The notes under the pieces are model-generated. The model worked only from the letters and a program-made list of their open reading frames with translations. It was not told the origin of the DNA and ran no database searches. Below are positions 9,411 to 19,009 of a stretch of 64,000 nucleotides of DNA, in pieces; position 1 is the stretch's first letter; every line of letters begins with the position of its first letter. The stretch covers positions 558,293 through 622,292 of the forward strand of contig NZ_NOLJ01000001.1 in NCBI RefSeq assembly GCF_002246015.1, given 5' to 3'. The stretch is from Nostoc sp. 'Peltigera membranacea cyanobiont' 210A. GTDB taxonomy: Bacteria; Cyanobacteriota; Cyanobacteriia; Cyanobacteriales; Nostocaceae. The position numbers and the translations under genes are program-made.

Positions 9411-9983
9411 TTAGGATTGAGATATCATCTCTTCCACATCTACAGGCGAGCATTGTCGCCGATCATCGCAAGTAAAAGCCGTAAATGAACCATCATCCTC
9501 AATAGCAAACAAAAAATTATCAGCAGCATAAGTAGGGTGTCTTGTGGAAGTTCCAGCATAGACAGGGTTATATCCCAAAAAAACTAATCCGCGAGGAGAA
9601 GACTTAAGTCTAATTTTTTGGTCTACAACCTGCTTTTTATTAGAGCTAAAATATCTAGTCCTCATCACTCCAGAATATCCGTTCATCACCAGCACGCTTG
9701 TATAGACAACTCCATCAACGCTATATTTTAGCTGCCAGCTTCCGTAAATCGGAGAATTTGCATCTACCAGTTGCGCGATGACCTTCGGCGCAGCAAAGCT
9801 GATCGCATAAGATGAAGATTGAGAAACATCCGGTGTTTGTACTAAGGCATTTCTCGCATCTACTGACTTAATACCAAACAATCCAATTCCAGCTACTAAA
9901 ATTGCAATGGAAGTAGTTTGTTTTAAATTCGGTAATGCCAAAGATGATGCTAAAACTGTGTTACAGAATAGTTTAGAAAACAT
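9411..9983 (-). CDS. small exported protein of the two-partner-secretion locus (unknown family)
   Basis: The start is set at the ATG at 9983, because AGAGG lies 7 bp upstream and the encoded N-terminus then forms a signal-peptide-like segment (FSKLFCNTVLASSLAL, then SIAILVAGIGLFGI). An upstream extension to 10121 would bury this. The product is about 190 residues. The mature part has IYGSWQLKYSVDGVVYTSVL, suggesting a small beta-rich domain, and two Cys (CDDRRQC) near the C-terminus that could pair in the periplasm. I do not recognise the family. It sits between tpsB and tpsA on the same strand, and its upstream region is a near copy of the one before tpsA, which argues for joint expression. 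Confidence 0.7.
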   Translation of the reverse strand: MFSKLFCNTVLASSLALPNLKQTTSIAILVAGIGLFGIKSVDARNALVQTPDVSQSSSYAISFAAPKVIAQLVDANSPIYGSWQLKYSVDGVVYTSVLVMNGYSGVMRTRYFSSNKKQVVDQKIRLKSSPRGLVFLGYNPVYAGTSTRHPTYAADNFLFAIEDDGSFTAFTCDDRRQCSPVDVEEMISQS

Positions 9984-10107
9984 AATCAACCTCTCAATCT
10001 GAGTTAAAAAAATAACGATAATTTCATCAGCAACGGTTGATATATTGATGATTTTTGTCTTTTTCGATTCATTAACCGTTTCTTTAATACTCAGATTAAG
10101 GGATATG

Positions 10108-10169
10108 ACTAGGTAATTCATTCACCATTTATGCATATATAGTTGCATGATTTGGATGGTGCGATCGCA
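10108..10169 (-). promoter_or_regulatory. upstream block shared with tpsA (copy 1)
   Basis: This 62-bp block starts ACTAGGTAAT and ends in a HIP1 site. It matches 15635-15697 with only scattered differences, in the same orientation, and both copies lie upstream of minus-strand exported-protein genes. The core is ATGCAT-N6-TTGCAT (10131-10148), one base away from a perfect inverted repeat. Likely a promoter/operator duplicate; the regulator is unknown. Confidence 0.55.
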
Positions 10170-10229
10170 TGATTGTGCGTCCCATTTTGCAGAAAACTGC
10201 ACATAGAATTTTCCCAATATGTGCAATAT

Positions 10230-13200
10230 TTATTTTGAACAACTTCTACTCAAGATTAATTGCCCATTTGGTAATCGATACAATCCTTGTGGTTCAATTA
10301 TTGGGTCGCCTTTTTTCCAGGGACGTGGTGTTGGTTCCACACTACGCACATCACCAGTTGTGTAGGCTGAAGTTAACACATTTCCCGGAGTATAGCGTAA
10401 AGCACCAGAACCTGTAATGGTAAAAGAGTTTTCTTGCCGCTTGGTGCCGCGTGAAATGCAGCTATTGGCAATGAGTGCGTTGGTATCGATGACGTTTGGT
10501 GATAATCCGGTGAAGCTGTTTTGAATCGAACTGTTATCGGGTGTATTAATATTTGTTACACCGGAAACGCCTAATTCCGAACTGGCAGTAATATCACTTC
10601 TCTCAGTTAGTTTTGGACGTGACTCGATACCGAAGATACCTTGCGAGTTGATTTGGATGTTGCCACCACTTCCGGTAAAGGCGTTAGCACTGATATCGCT
10701 GTTTTCTTCGGGAACAGCAATGATAAATTTGGAGTTGATATTGATGTCACCGCCATCCCCACCTAATTCTTCTGTGCCTGCGTTGGTAGAGATTTGAGCG
10801 CCATGACGGAGTAAGAGTAAATTGCTGTTGACGTTGATATTACCACCGTTACCGGATGCAGATTCAGCGTTGAGTTTACCTTGATTGTCTAAGGTAATTT
10901 TGGGTGAGTTGATTTCGATATCGCCTGTGATTCCTGAACCTGTGGAACTGACAAATAAGCCACTGTTAGCACCGATATTTCCGACTCTCTCAGGAAAGTT
11001 AGTAATGCGATCGCTAAAATTAGGGTCGCTACCGCTAATAATTACTTTATCAGTAGCGTTGACAGTTATTTTACCTGCATGTCCATTGCTTGAGGTAGTG
11101 GTGGTGAGTTGTCCACCATTGAAGGCGTCAAAAATATTTGCATTTACCGTAATATCGCCACCCTTTTGATTATTTCTAGTGCCTGCATCCATTAAAGCGC
11201 CGTCAGATACGCGAAAGATATTGGTGTTTACGGTAATATCGCCACCTTTGCCTTGAGAATTAAAATCAGTAGATGTGAATAAAGCACTAGAAAATCCTGT
11301 CTCTTGATTAGTTCCAGAAACAGTTATCGCATCTTTTGCACGCACCGTCACATTCCCTGCATTCCCCTGTCCTGCTGGCTGGGTAGCAGATGCACCACGA
11401 GTAGCAGTTAGTAGTTGAGCGCCATCACTGAGTGAGAGTGAAGTAGCATTGATGTCGATATTGCCTCCTTTACCTACGCCTCCTGCTTCTACCGTGCTGA
11501 AAATGTAAGCGTTACTTGCAAGGGAAACAGCATTTTTTGCACCCACTGTCACATTCCCTGCATTTCCCTCTCCAGAAGTTGAGGCAGAAAGTTTAGCGCC
11601 ATCACTTAGAGAGAAGTCACCAGAATCGATGAAAATGTTACCTCCATTCCCCTGTCCAGAAGTTGAGGCAAGAAGTTGAACGCTATTGGTCAGAGAAACT
11701 CTCTCAGCTGCGATCGTAATATCTCCTCCAGAGCGTTTCCCTGTAAATTCCGGTGAAGGTATTGCAAAGGGCCCAACAGCGCTATATGCTCCAGTAAAAT
11801 TATTACTTCCTACTCCATCGAAGGAAATTGTATTTCCGGCTTCAATGGTTATACTTCCTGAATTACCTTGTCCAAAGGTTACAGCCTGTATTACAGAACC
11901 ATTGCTGACAAAAACAGAGTCATCAGCATTAATTTGAATATTTCCGGCGTTACCTTTTCCAAGAGTGCTTGTAGCTATTAGAGCGTCATTAGCAAGGGAA
12001 AGTGATCGCGCTGTAATATTGATATTAGCCCCATTTCCTATACCTAAAAGTCCAACAGCACTAAGTACTCCACTGTCAGTTCCTGAAAATGAAACTTTGT
12101 CTTTTGCCAAGATAATGATATTCCCTGCATTTCCCTGTCCCAAAGTTGAGGCAGAAAGTTTAGCGTCATCAGTGAGGGAGAGGGAACTACCTCTGATATT
12201 GATACCTCCACTGTTGCCTACACCTCCCGTTTCCACATTACTGAAAATGTCACCATTTGCAAGGGAAACAGCATCTTTTGCACCCACTGTCACATTCCCT
12301 GCATTTCCCTGTCCATAAGTTGAGGCAGAAAGTTGAGCGCCATCAGTTAGGAAGAACGAGCCACTGGAAATGTTGACATTTCCCCCATTACCTCTTGCTC
12401 CGGTTCCCACATTGGTGAAAATTGCACTGGGAAAATCGTTTTTCTCCCCAGCAATATCAACAGCACCTGTTACCAAAACATTGACATTCCCCGCATTCCC
12501 CTGTCCTGCTGGCTGGGTAGGAGATGCACCACGAGTAGCAGTTAGTAGTTGAGCGCCATCAGTGAGTGACAGAGTGGCTGCATTGATATCGATATTGCCA
12601 CCCTTACCTATACCTCCTGCTTCCACGGTGCTGAGGATGTCACTATTTGCAAGGGAAACAGCATCTTTTGCACCCACCGTCACATTCCCTGCATTTCCCA
12701 CTCCATAAGTTGAGGCAGAAAGTTGAGCGCCATCACTTAGAGAGAAATCACCAGAATCGATAAAAATATTACCCCCATTGCCAACAGTCCCCGTTTCCAC
12801 ATTGCTGCGAATCCCACTGGGAAAACCGTTTTTCTCCCCAGCAATATCAACAGCACCTGTTACCAAAACATTGACATTCCCTGCATTTCCCACTCCATAA
12901 GTTGAGGCTTCAAGTTGAGCGCCATTACTTAGAGAGAAGTCACCAGAATCAATAAAAATGTTACCCCCATTGCCAACAGCCCCCGTTTCCACATTGCTGC
13001 GAATCCCACTGAGAAAACCGTTTTTCTCCCCAGCAATGTCAACAACACCTGTGACTTTCACATTGACATTCCCCGCATCCCCTCTTCCTGCTAGTTGACT
13101 AGCAGATGCTCCACGAGTAGCAGTTAGTAGTTGAGCGCCATCAGTGAGTGATAGGGTTGCAGCATTGATGTCGATATTGCCACCTTTACCTACGCCTCCT

Positions 13201-15584
13201 GCTCCTACCGTGCTTAAAATGTCACCGTTTGCAAGGGAAACAGCATCTTTTGCACCCACCGTCACATTCCCTGCATTTCCCACTCCATAAGTTGAGGCAG
13301 TAAGTTTAGCGCCATCTCGTAATGAGAAGTTACCAGAATCGATAAAAATGTTACCCCCATTCCCAACTGTTCCCGTGTCCACCAAGCTGCGAATCCCACT
13401 GGGAAAACCGTTTTTCTCCCCAGCAATATCAACAGCACCTGTGACTTTCACATTGACATTTCCCGCATCCCCTCTTCCTGCTGGCTGGGTAGCAGATGCA
13501 GCACGAGTAATAGTTAGCAGTACAGCGCCATCAGTGAGTGATAGGGTTGCAGCATTGATGTCGATATTGCCACCTTTACCTACACCTCCTGCTTCCACGG
13601 TGCTAAAAATGTAAGCGTTACCTGCAAGGTAAACAGCATCTTTTGCACCGACTGTCACATTCCCTGCATTTCCCTGCCCATAAGTTGAGGCTTCAAGTTT
13701 AGCGCTATCTCGTAATGAGAATGAACCAGAATCAATGGTAATGTTACCGCCATTCCCAACAGTCCCCGTTCCCACATTGCTGAAAATCCCACTGGGAAAA
13801 CCGTTTTTCTCCCCAGTAATATCAACAGCACCTGTTACCAAAAGATTGACATTCCCCGCATCTCCTCTTCCTGCTGGTTGGATAGCAGATGCAGCACCAG
13901 TAGCAGTTAACAGTTGAGCGCTATCAGTGAGTGACAGTGCTGTAGCATTGATGTTGATATTGCCTCCTTTACCCACGCCTCCTGCTTCTACGGTGCTTAA
14001 AATGTCAGCATTTGCAAGGGAAATAGCATCTTTTGCACCCACCGCCACATTCCCCGCATTCCCCACTCCTGAAGTTGAAGCAGTAAGTTTAGCGCCATCT
14101 CGTAATGAGAACGAGCCAGAATCGATGGTAATGTTACCCCCATTCCCAACAGTCCCCGTTTCCACATTGCTGCGAATACCACTGGGAAAACCGTTTTTCT
14201 CCCCAGCAATATCAACAGCACCTGTTACCAAAACATTGACATTGCCTGCATCCCCCTGTCCTGCTGGTTGGATAGCAGATGCACCACGAGTAATAGTTAG
14301 CAGTTGAGCGCCATCAGTGAGTGACAGTGTTGTTGCATTGATGTCGATATTGCCTCCTTTACCTACGCCTCCTGCTTCTACGGTGCTTAAAATGTAAGCG
14401 TTACCTGCAAGGTCAACAGCATTTTTTGCATCCACTGTCACATTCCCTGCATTCCCCTGTCCATAAGTTGAGGCAGAAAGTCGAGCGTCATCACTTAGAG
14501 AGAAGTCACCAGAATCGATGGTAATATTACCTCCATTGCCTTTTGAATTCTCACTCACAAGATTGCGAATCCTACTCCCGGAGTCAGCAACTTTGATGTC
14601 CCCCGTAGCATTAAGCGTAATATCCCCCGCAGTCGCCTCTGGTTTCCCCAAACCTTCAGCGATACCAGCAGAAAGCTGACTCCCTCTCAAAATATCTATG
14701 TTCCGGGCATTAATCGCAATATCACCGCCACCAGCAGCTTCTACATACACAAACGCTTCATTGGTAAGTGATACATCTGCACGAGTCACATTCTCAGGAA
14801 ATTTCAAGCTGAGATTATCGCCATTAAAAAGAAGATTGACATTTCCAGGTGCTGCTAACCCCCCTAATTCAACTCTCCCGCCATAAGCATTTAACTCGCC
14901 GCCATCCATGCTGACATTACCGCCCACTAGCAGCAAACTTTTCCCATCAGCTACTCGCAAACCATATACATTAAACCCAGCTGGGTCTGTTCCGGCTCGT
15001 GCAATTGAGTTATTTTGAATCGCTGCACCTTGATTAAGCTGATTAAACCACAACGCCGAAGGATTTACCGTCAACAATGGTGGTGCTTGGGGATTGGTGG
15101 CGCTGAAAATACCCTGATTGCCAAACTGTACTCCATTGGCTGTTGTCCCGACAAAACTCCCCTGCACATCTAACCGCGCATTCTGCCCAAATAAAATTCC
15201 ATTGGGATTAATCAAAAACAAATTTGCTGCACCATCAACTCCCAATGTCCCGAAAATATTCGATGCATTCCCACCTGTTACCCGCGTCAATATATTTTCT
15301 ATTCCAGTGGGGTTAGCAAAATACACTCGTTGCCCATTTTCGATATTAAACTCGCTGAAACTATGAAAAAGATTGCTGCCGCGTGTTGCACCACCCTCAA
15401 TTTTGTCGCCTAGTGTGCCATTAATTATCAGATTTTGCTTGAGTTGAGAAGCTTCTGCACCCAGAGTATTATCGGGTGTGATTTGTGAATGGGCTGGCAA
15501 AGCTTGGCTGAATGCAGTGGATATTAGGCATAAAGAAAGAATGCTTTTAATACTGGCTTTTTGAGGATGATATGGTTGATTCAT
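10230..15584 (-). CDS. TpsA-like filamentous haemagglutinin-type exoprotein
   Basis: Large secreted beta-helical surface protein, the cargo of the TpsB pore. Residues 1-33 form a signal peptide ending LPAHSQ. Residues about 34-165 are the TPS secretion domain, with GNASNIFGTLGVDGAANLFL and the hallmark NPNGILFG. The rest of the 1784 residues is Gly/Asn/Ser-rich parallel beta-helix with many GGNIxIxS and LSLTDGAQLxAST rungs. A block of about 130-residue near-identical units fills the middle. The C-terminus has CISRG and RSCSK, two of few Cys, as in many cyanobacterial 'S-layer family' TpsA proteins. RBS AAGGT precedes the ATG. Function (adhesion, aggregation or matrix) is inferred from the family. 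Confidence 0.9.
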   Translation of the reverse strand: MNQPYHPQKASIKSILSLCLISTAFSQALPAHSQITPDNTLGAEASQLKQNLIINGTLGDKIEGGATRGSNLFHSFSEFNIENGQRVYFANPTGIENILTRVTGGNASNIFGTLGVDGAANLFLINPNGILFGQNARLDVQGSFVGTTANGVQFGNQGIFSATNPQAPPLLTVNPSALWFNQLNQGAAIQNNSIARAGTDPAGFNVYGLRVADGKSLLLVGGNVSMDGGELNAYGGRVELGGLAAPGNVNLLFNGDNLSLKFPENVTRADVSLTNEAFVYVEAAGGGDIAINARNIDILRGSQLSAGIAEGLGKPEATAGDITLNATGDIKVADSGSRIRNLVSENSKGNGGNITIDSGDFSLSDDARLSASTYGQGNAGNVTVDAKNAVDLAGNAYILSTVEAGGVGKGGNIDINATTLSLTDGAQLLTITRGASAIQPAGQGDAGNVNVLVTGAVDIAGEKNGFPSGIRSNVETGTVGNGGNITIDSGSFSLRDGAKLTASTSGVGNAGNVAVGAKDAISLANADILSTVEAGGVGKGGNININATALSLTDSAQLLTATGAASAIQPAGRGDAGNVNLLVTGAVDITGEKNGFPSGIFSNVGTGTVGNGGNITIDSGSFSLRDSAKLEASTYGQGNAGNVTVGAKDAVYLAGNAYIFSTVEAGGVGKGGNIDINAATLSLTDGAVLLTITRAASATQPAGRGDAGNVNVKVTGAVDIAGEKNGFPSGIRSLVDTGTVGNGGNIFIDSGNFSLRDGAKLTASTYGVGNAGNVTVGAKDAVSLANGDILSTVGAGGVGKGGNIDINAATLSLTDGAQLLTATRGASASQLAGRGDAGNVNVKVTGVVDIAGEKNGFLSGIRSNVETGAVGNGGNIFIDSGDFSLSNGAQLEASTYGVGNAGNVNVLVTGAVDIAGEKNGFPSGIRSNVETGTVGNGGNIFIDSGDFSLSDGAQLSASTYGVGNAGNVTVGAKDAVSLANSDILSTVEAGGIGKGGNIDINAATLSLTDGAQLLTATRGASPTQPAGQGNAGNVNVLVTGAVDIAGEKNDFPSAIFTNVGTGARGNGGNVNISSGSFFLTDGAQLSASTYGQGNAGNVTVGAKDAVSLANGDIFSNVETGGVGNSGGINIRGSSLSLTDDAKLSASTLGQGNAGNIIILAKDKVSFSGTDSGVLSAVGLLGIGNGANINITARSLSLANDALIATSTLGKGNAGNIQINADDSVFVSNGSVIQAVTFGQGNSGSITIEAGNTISFDGVGSNNFTGAYSAVGPFAIPSPEFTGKRSGGDITIAAERVSLTNSVQLLASTSGQGNGGNIFIDSGDFSLSDGAKLSASTSGEGNAGNVTVGAKNAVSLASNAYIFSTVEAGGVGKGGNIDINATSLSLSDGAQLLTATRGASATQPAGQGNAGNVTVRAKDAITVSGTNQETGFSSALFTSTDFNSQGKGGDITVNTNIFRVSDGALMDAGTRNNQKGGDITVNANIFDAFNGGQLTTTTSSNGHAGKITVNATDKVIISGSDPNFSDRITNFPERVGNIGANSGLFVSSTGSGITGDIEINSPKITLDNQGKLNAESASGNGGNINVNSNLLLLRHGAQISTNAGTEELGGDGGDININSKFIIAVPEENSDISANAFTGSGGNIQINSQGIFGIESRPKLTERSDITASSELGVSGVTNINTPDNSSIQNSFTGLSPNVIDTNALIANSCISRGTKRQENSFTITGSGALRYTPGNVLTSAYTTGDVRSVEPTPRPWKKGDPIIEPQGLYRLPNGQLILSRSCSK
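12300..14560 (-). repeat. 390-bp tandem coding repeats in the tpsA-like gene
   Basis: The marker CCGTTTTTCTCC or its near form occurs at 14191, 13801, 13408, 13018, 12826 and 12436, giving spacings of 390, 393, 390, 192 and 390 bp. All are multiples of three, so each unit adds about 130 residues without breaking frame; the 192-bp step is a half unit. Units are almost identical at DNA level, which points to recent unequal exchange. Weaker copies continue to about 11330. Confidence 0.85.
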
Positions 15585-15634
15585 AAATAATTTACCTTGG
15601 ATAAATTAGAATAAAATCCACGATCCGGTAAACA

Positions 15635-15697
15635 ACTAGGTAATGCATTCACCTTTCATGCAAATATAGTTGCATGATTCTGTATGGTGCGATCGCA
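15635..15697 (-). promoter_or_regulatory. upstream block shared with the small exported gene (copy 2), with CATGCAA-N6-TTGCATG
   Basis: Near copy of 10108-10169. Here the inverted repeat is perfect: CATGCAA (15657-15663), spacer ATATAG, TTGCATG (15670-15676), centred about 82 bp before the tpsA-like start. The size and spacing fit a dimeric transcription-factor site. Confidence 0.55.
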
Positions 15698-15837
15698 CAA
15701 TTTATGCTTGCATATAATGCATTTAAAATGCGCTAAATGCCTGTATATACCGTTAGTCTGAGGCTAAGACAACTAAGCCTAACCCAAAATCAAGTATTTT
15801 AAGTTTTGTCTATTTAGCTTGCACTTCCAGTCACCAA

Positions 15838-15855
15838 ATGCAAGGAAAATTGCAT
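15838..15855 (+). promoter_or_regulatory. inverted repeat ATGCAA-N6-TTGCAT upstream of the CHAT gene
   Basis: Perfect 6-bp arms with a 6-bp spacer GGAAAA, 166 bp before the TPR-CHAT start. Same arms and spacing as the site before tpsA, so both divergent genes may answer to one regulator. Confidence 0.5.
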
Positions 15856-16021
15856 AAAACTGCACACTTTCCCAAAACTCAGTTTTCGATTCCTATTTCT
15901 GGTAATTTAAAAATAAAATTCATACAAGTATTTCCTCTATCAATTGATTGTGACAAAAGGGCTGTATAAAAGATAACTTGCTTAAACCAAATACCAGATG
16001 CAGACATTGCTGAATTAAAAT

Positions 16022-18922
16022 ATGAAATCCCCAAAAAAATATCTTAAACTCTTACTCTCTAAACCTTTACGACCACCATTTGCCTTTCGCTTCTCCCAAG
16101 CAAAGAAGTTTCGAGCAGCAGATTCCGCCACTCGATTTTTTTTATCTGCAAGGCGAATTCGTCTCTTCACCGAGCAATACCAAAAACTAAATCGCCATCG
16201 ATTGATAAAAGTATTATTTTTGGCAAGTCTCATAATTTGTTTATTGTTTGGACAAGTTGTATCTGCACAAACTCCAAATGTCACTGCACTAGTTGAACAA
16301 GGAATCAAAGACTATAATACCGGAAATTTTGTTAATGCGATAAAAAAATGGCAAGAGGCATTAAATCAGGATAAAAATAATCCGTCAGTTACAGCAGTTG
16401 TGAATGAAAATTTGGCGCGCGCTTACCAAAGAATAGGAGAAAATAAAGCAGCGATCGCATCGTTATCGGCAGCAATTAATGACTATAATACGGTGAATAA
16501 TATCCAGCAAGTCGGACGAATGCAGTCAGAACTTGCCCAAGTTTACAGCAATTTGGGACAACCTCGCAAAGCGATCGCACTTTTGTGTGGCAAACTAGTA
16601 GATAAGTCGAAAAACTCCGAAAATCAACCAAGTCAGGAAATAAAATGCACTCCAGAAAGTGCCGAACAAATCGCCACCAAATACAACGACAAACGCGGTC
16701 AGGTTGCGGCTTTGGGTATTCTCGGTGAAGCATATCGTTTAATCGGAAGTTACGACCAAGCAATTAAGTATTTAGACACAGCCCAACAAGTTAGTCCAGA
16801 ATCTAAATTTTTGGTATTTAATAGTTTGGGTAATGCTTACAAAAGTCGCGGTCAATTGCGAGAGTTACAAGCCGATTCGGCAAATAAAGCTGGTATTTTT
16901 AGTAAAGAACAAGAATTTACTCAAAAGTCACAAGAAGACTACGACAGAGCTTATCAATATTTTCAAGATAGTATAAAATTCGCCCGTAACGAAAAACAAC
17001 CTTTAGCAGAGATGCGGGGATTATTAAATTTCATTCAGTTGGTTTCCCAGACAAATAAGAGCAAATTTATTAATGATGAGAAGTTTAACAAAGCCCTGAA
17101 GGATGCTTTAATAGTTCTCGAAGCTTTGCCCGATTCTGCCACAAAAGTCTATGGGGCAATTGATTTAGCATACTTGCAGCGCAATGCTAAAGGAACTTCA
17201 CCCTTTACCTACTGTCCAACTGGGCTGGTTTTATCTGGTGACAACGAAGCATTAAATTTGCTTGAAAACTCAGTATTAACAAGTAAAAATTTACAAGATA
17301 ATCGCCTAATTTCTTATGCTAATGGTGCTTTAGGCCATTTCTGGGAATGTAGTTCAGATAACGACAAAGCATTAAATAATCAAAAAACATTAAGTAATGA
17401 AAAGGCATTAAAATATACGCAAGCTGCTCTCATCGCAGCAGACAGCAAGTTGAGTGCAAAAGATAGCTTGTATTTGTGGGAGTGGCAAGCCGGACGGATT
17501 TTAGATGAACAGAAGCGAAATGAAGAAGCGATCGCATCTTATCAACGAGCATTTGATACCTTAGAAGATATCCGCCAGGATATTTTGACTGCCGAACGAG
17601 ATGTACAATTTGACTTCCGCGATGTTGTTCGCCCACTATACCGGACATTGGCACAGTCGCGCCTCAATTTGCTAGGAGTTGGGGCAATTGCAGACGAAGG
17701 ACGTGCGAAGGAACTATCAAAAGTAGTTAACACCATCGATGCGTTGAAACTTGCAGAATTACAGAATTATTTTGGCAATGATTGCATTTTGAGTGGGTTG
17801 AATCCCAAACAGGTGGGCGAACTTCTCGAAGATAATAGTGTAGCGTTTAAGAATACTGGCTTTTTGAGTTCAATAATTTTAGATGGCAAAACCGGGATAT
17901 TATTGCAGTTACCCAATCAAGCAACTAAATTTAAGTGGATTGAAGACCCCAATCAACAAGGTGACAAAGTAGTTAGCAGCGATACTTTACAGAAAAAAAT
18001 TGCCGAGTTTCGCACCGGACTAGTTAAAAGAGAAGAAATTAACTACGATACTACAATTGCATCGCAGCTTTATGATTGGATAATTCGCCCCTTTGCAGAG
18101 GATATCAAACCGGAGAAAGTCAAAACTCTGGTATTTATTCAGGATGGGTTTTTGCGTAGCGTTCCAATGGCGGCACTTTATGACAGCAAACTCAATAAAT
18201 ATTTAGTTGAAACCTACGCGGTTGCCACAACTCCCAGTTTACGACTTACCACACCTAAACTACGCGATCGCAGTACGCAAAAAGCGTTAATTTTGGGTTT
18301 GACAAAAGAAGCCACCATCGACGGCAAGACTTTTGAACAGCTTTTTGCGGTTCCCGATGAAGTCAATGCAGTTCAAAGTATATTCCCCAATCATACCCCT
18401 CTGATTGACGATAATTTTCTCGCCGAAAGTTTTCAACAAACACTTGACAAAACCACATATCCCATTGTTCACATTGCTAGTCACGCTCAATTTGGGATTA
18501 TTCCTGAAGACACCTTCATTGTCACCGGCAAAAACCAAAAGCTTACCATTAGCCAATTAGAAAACTCACTGCGAAACCTCAACAGCAAATCAGATAGCGT
18601 CGAATTACTCACACTAACTGCCTGTGAAACCGCAGTTGGCGATGACCGTGCCACACTAGGATTAGCTGGAGTTGCATTGCAAGTTGGGGTTAAAACTGCG
18701 ATCGCATCTTTGTGGAGTGTTACCGATCAATCGACATCCGAACTAGTGAAAACATTTTACACCAACTATCGCAACACTGGCATGAGTATTGCAGAGGCTT
18801 TGCAAACGGCTCAAATCAGAATGATTCATGCTAAGAAATTACCCCCATCTGAAGGTGTCAATACCATGTACGATCATCCTGCATATTGGGCACCAATGGT
18901 TGCGATCGGTAATTGGCTTTGA
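16022..18922 (+). CDS. exported TPR-CHAT caspase-like protease
   Basis: CHAT domains are caspase-fold cysteine peptidases. The 966-residue protein has a basic N-terminal extension, a hydrophobic export segment at 61-80 (LIKVLFLASLIICLLFGQVV) followed by SAQ, then TPR repeats from about 85 to 520 (AIKKWQEALNQDKNNP, AIKYLDTAQQVSPES), and a C-terminal CHAT domain (about 610-966). The catalytic pair is visible: His821 in IVHIASHAQF and Cys868 in LTLTACETA, with GLAGVALQVGVKTAIASLW after it. It is divergent from the TpsA-like gene, and this association is common in cyanobacteria. The export signal places the protease outside the cytoplasm, so the TpsA protein or a surface partner may be its substrate; that is inference. 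The start is uncertain because no good RBS precedes it. Confidence 0.88.
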   Translation: MKSPKKYLKLLLSKPLRPPFAFRFSQAKKFRAADSATRFFLSARRIRLFTEQYQKLNRHRLIKVLFLASLIICLLFGQVVSAQTPNVTALVEQGIKDYNTGNFVNAIKKWQEALNQDKNNPSVTAVVNENLARAYQRIGENKAAIASLSAAINDYNTVNNIQQVGRMQSELAQVYSNLGQPRKAIALLCGKLVDKSKNSENQPSQEIKCTPESAEQIATKYNDKRGQVAALGILGEAYRLIGSYDQAIKYLDTAQQVSPESKFLVFNSLGNAYKSRGQLRELQADSANKAGIFSKEQEFTQKSQEDYDRAYQYFQDSIKFARNEKQPLAEMRGLLNFIQLVSQTNKSKFINDEKFNKALKDALIVLEALPDSATKVYGAIDLAYLQRNAKGTSPFTYCPTGLVLSGDNEALNLLENSVLTSKNLQDNRLISYANGALGHFWECSSDNDKALNNQKTLSNEKALKYTQAALIAADSKLSAKDSLYLWEWQAGRILDEQKRNEEAIASYQRAFDTLEDIRQDILTAERDVQFDFRDVVRPLYRTLAQSRLNLLGVGAIADEGRAKELSKVVNTIDALKLAELQNYFGNDCILSGLNPKQVGELLEDNSVAFKNTGFLSSIILDGKTGILLQLPNQATKFKWIEDPNQQGDKVVSSDTLQKKIAEFRTGLVKREEINYDTTIASQLYDWIIRPFAEDIKPEKVKTLVFIQDGFLRSVPMAALYDSKLNKYLVETYAVATTPSLRLTTPKLRDRSTQKALILGLTKEATIDGKTFEQLFAVPDEVNAVQSIFPNHTPLIDDNFLAESFQQTLDKTTYPIVHIASHAQFGIIPEDTFIVTGKNQKLTISQLENSLRNLNSKSDSVELLTLTACETAVGDDRATLGLAGVALQVGVKTAIASLWSVTDQSTSELVKTFYTNYRNTGMSIAEALQTAQIRMIHAKKLPPSEGVNTMYDHPAYWAPMVAIGNWL

Positions 18923-19009
18923 AAAAGATCCCGGCGTTGCTGAATCAAGGGATGATTCTTGTAGGGTGGGCGACACGAGAGCGCTGAAATACAAGGGACG
19001 GGCAAGATG

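Larger units (their letters stand above)
15585..16021. other. divergent regulatory region between tpsA-like and TPR-CHAT genes
   Basis: This 437-bp gap holds the upstream block 15635-15697, a second perfect inverted repeat at 15838-15855, and several other ATGC/GCAT-rich palindromes such as TATGCTTGCATA (15703-15714). No promoter hexamers could be assigned with confidence. Confidence 0.5.

Noticed and set aside
9984..10121. 46-codon N-terminal extension of the small exported protein
   Set aside because: The internal ATG at 9983 has a good RBS and begins a signal peptide; the extension would bury it and would overlap the regulatory block.
10885..15366. Many plus-strand reading frames of 60-126 codons opposite the tpsA-like gene
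   Set aside because: They repeat with the 390-bp unit and are Pro/Ala/Leu-rich antisense translations of Gly/Asn repeats; no RBS or family match.
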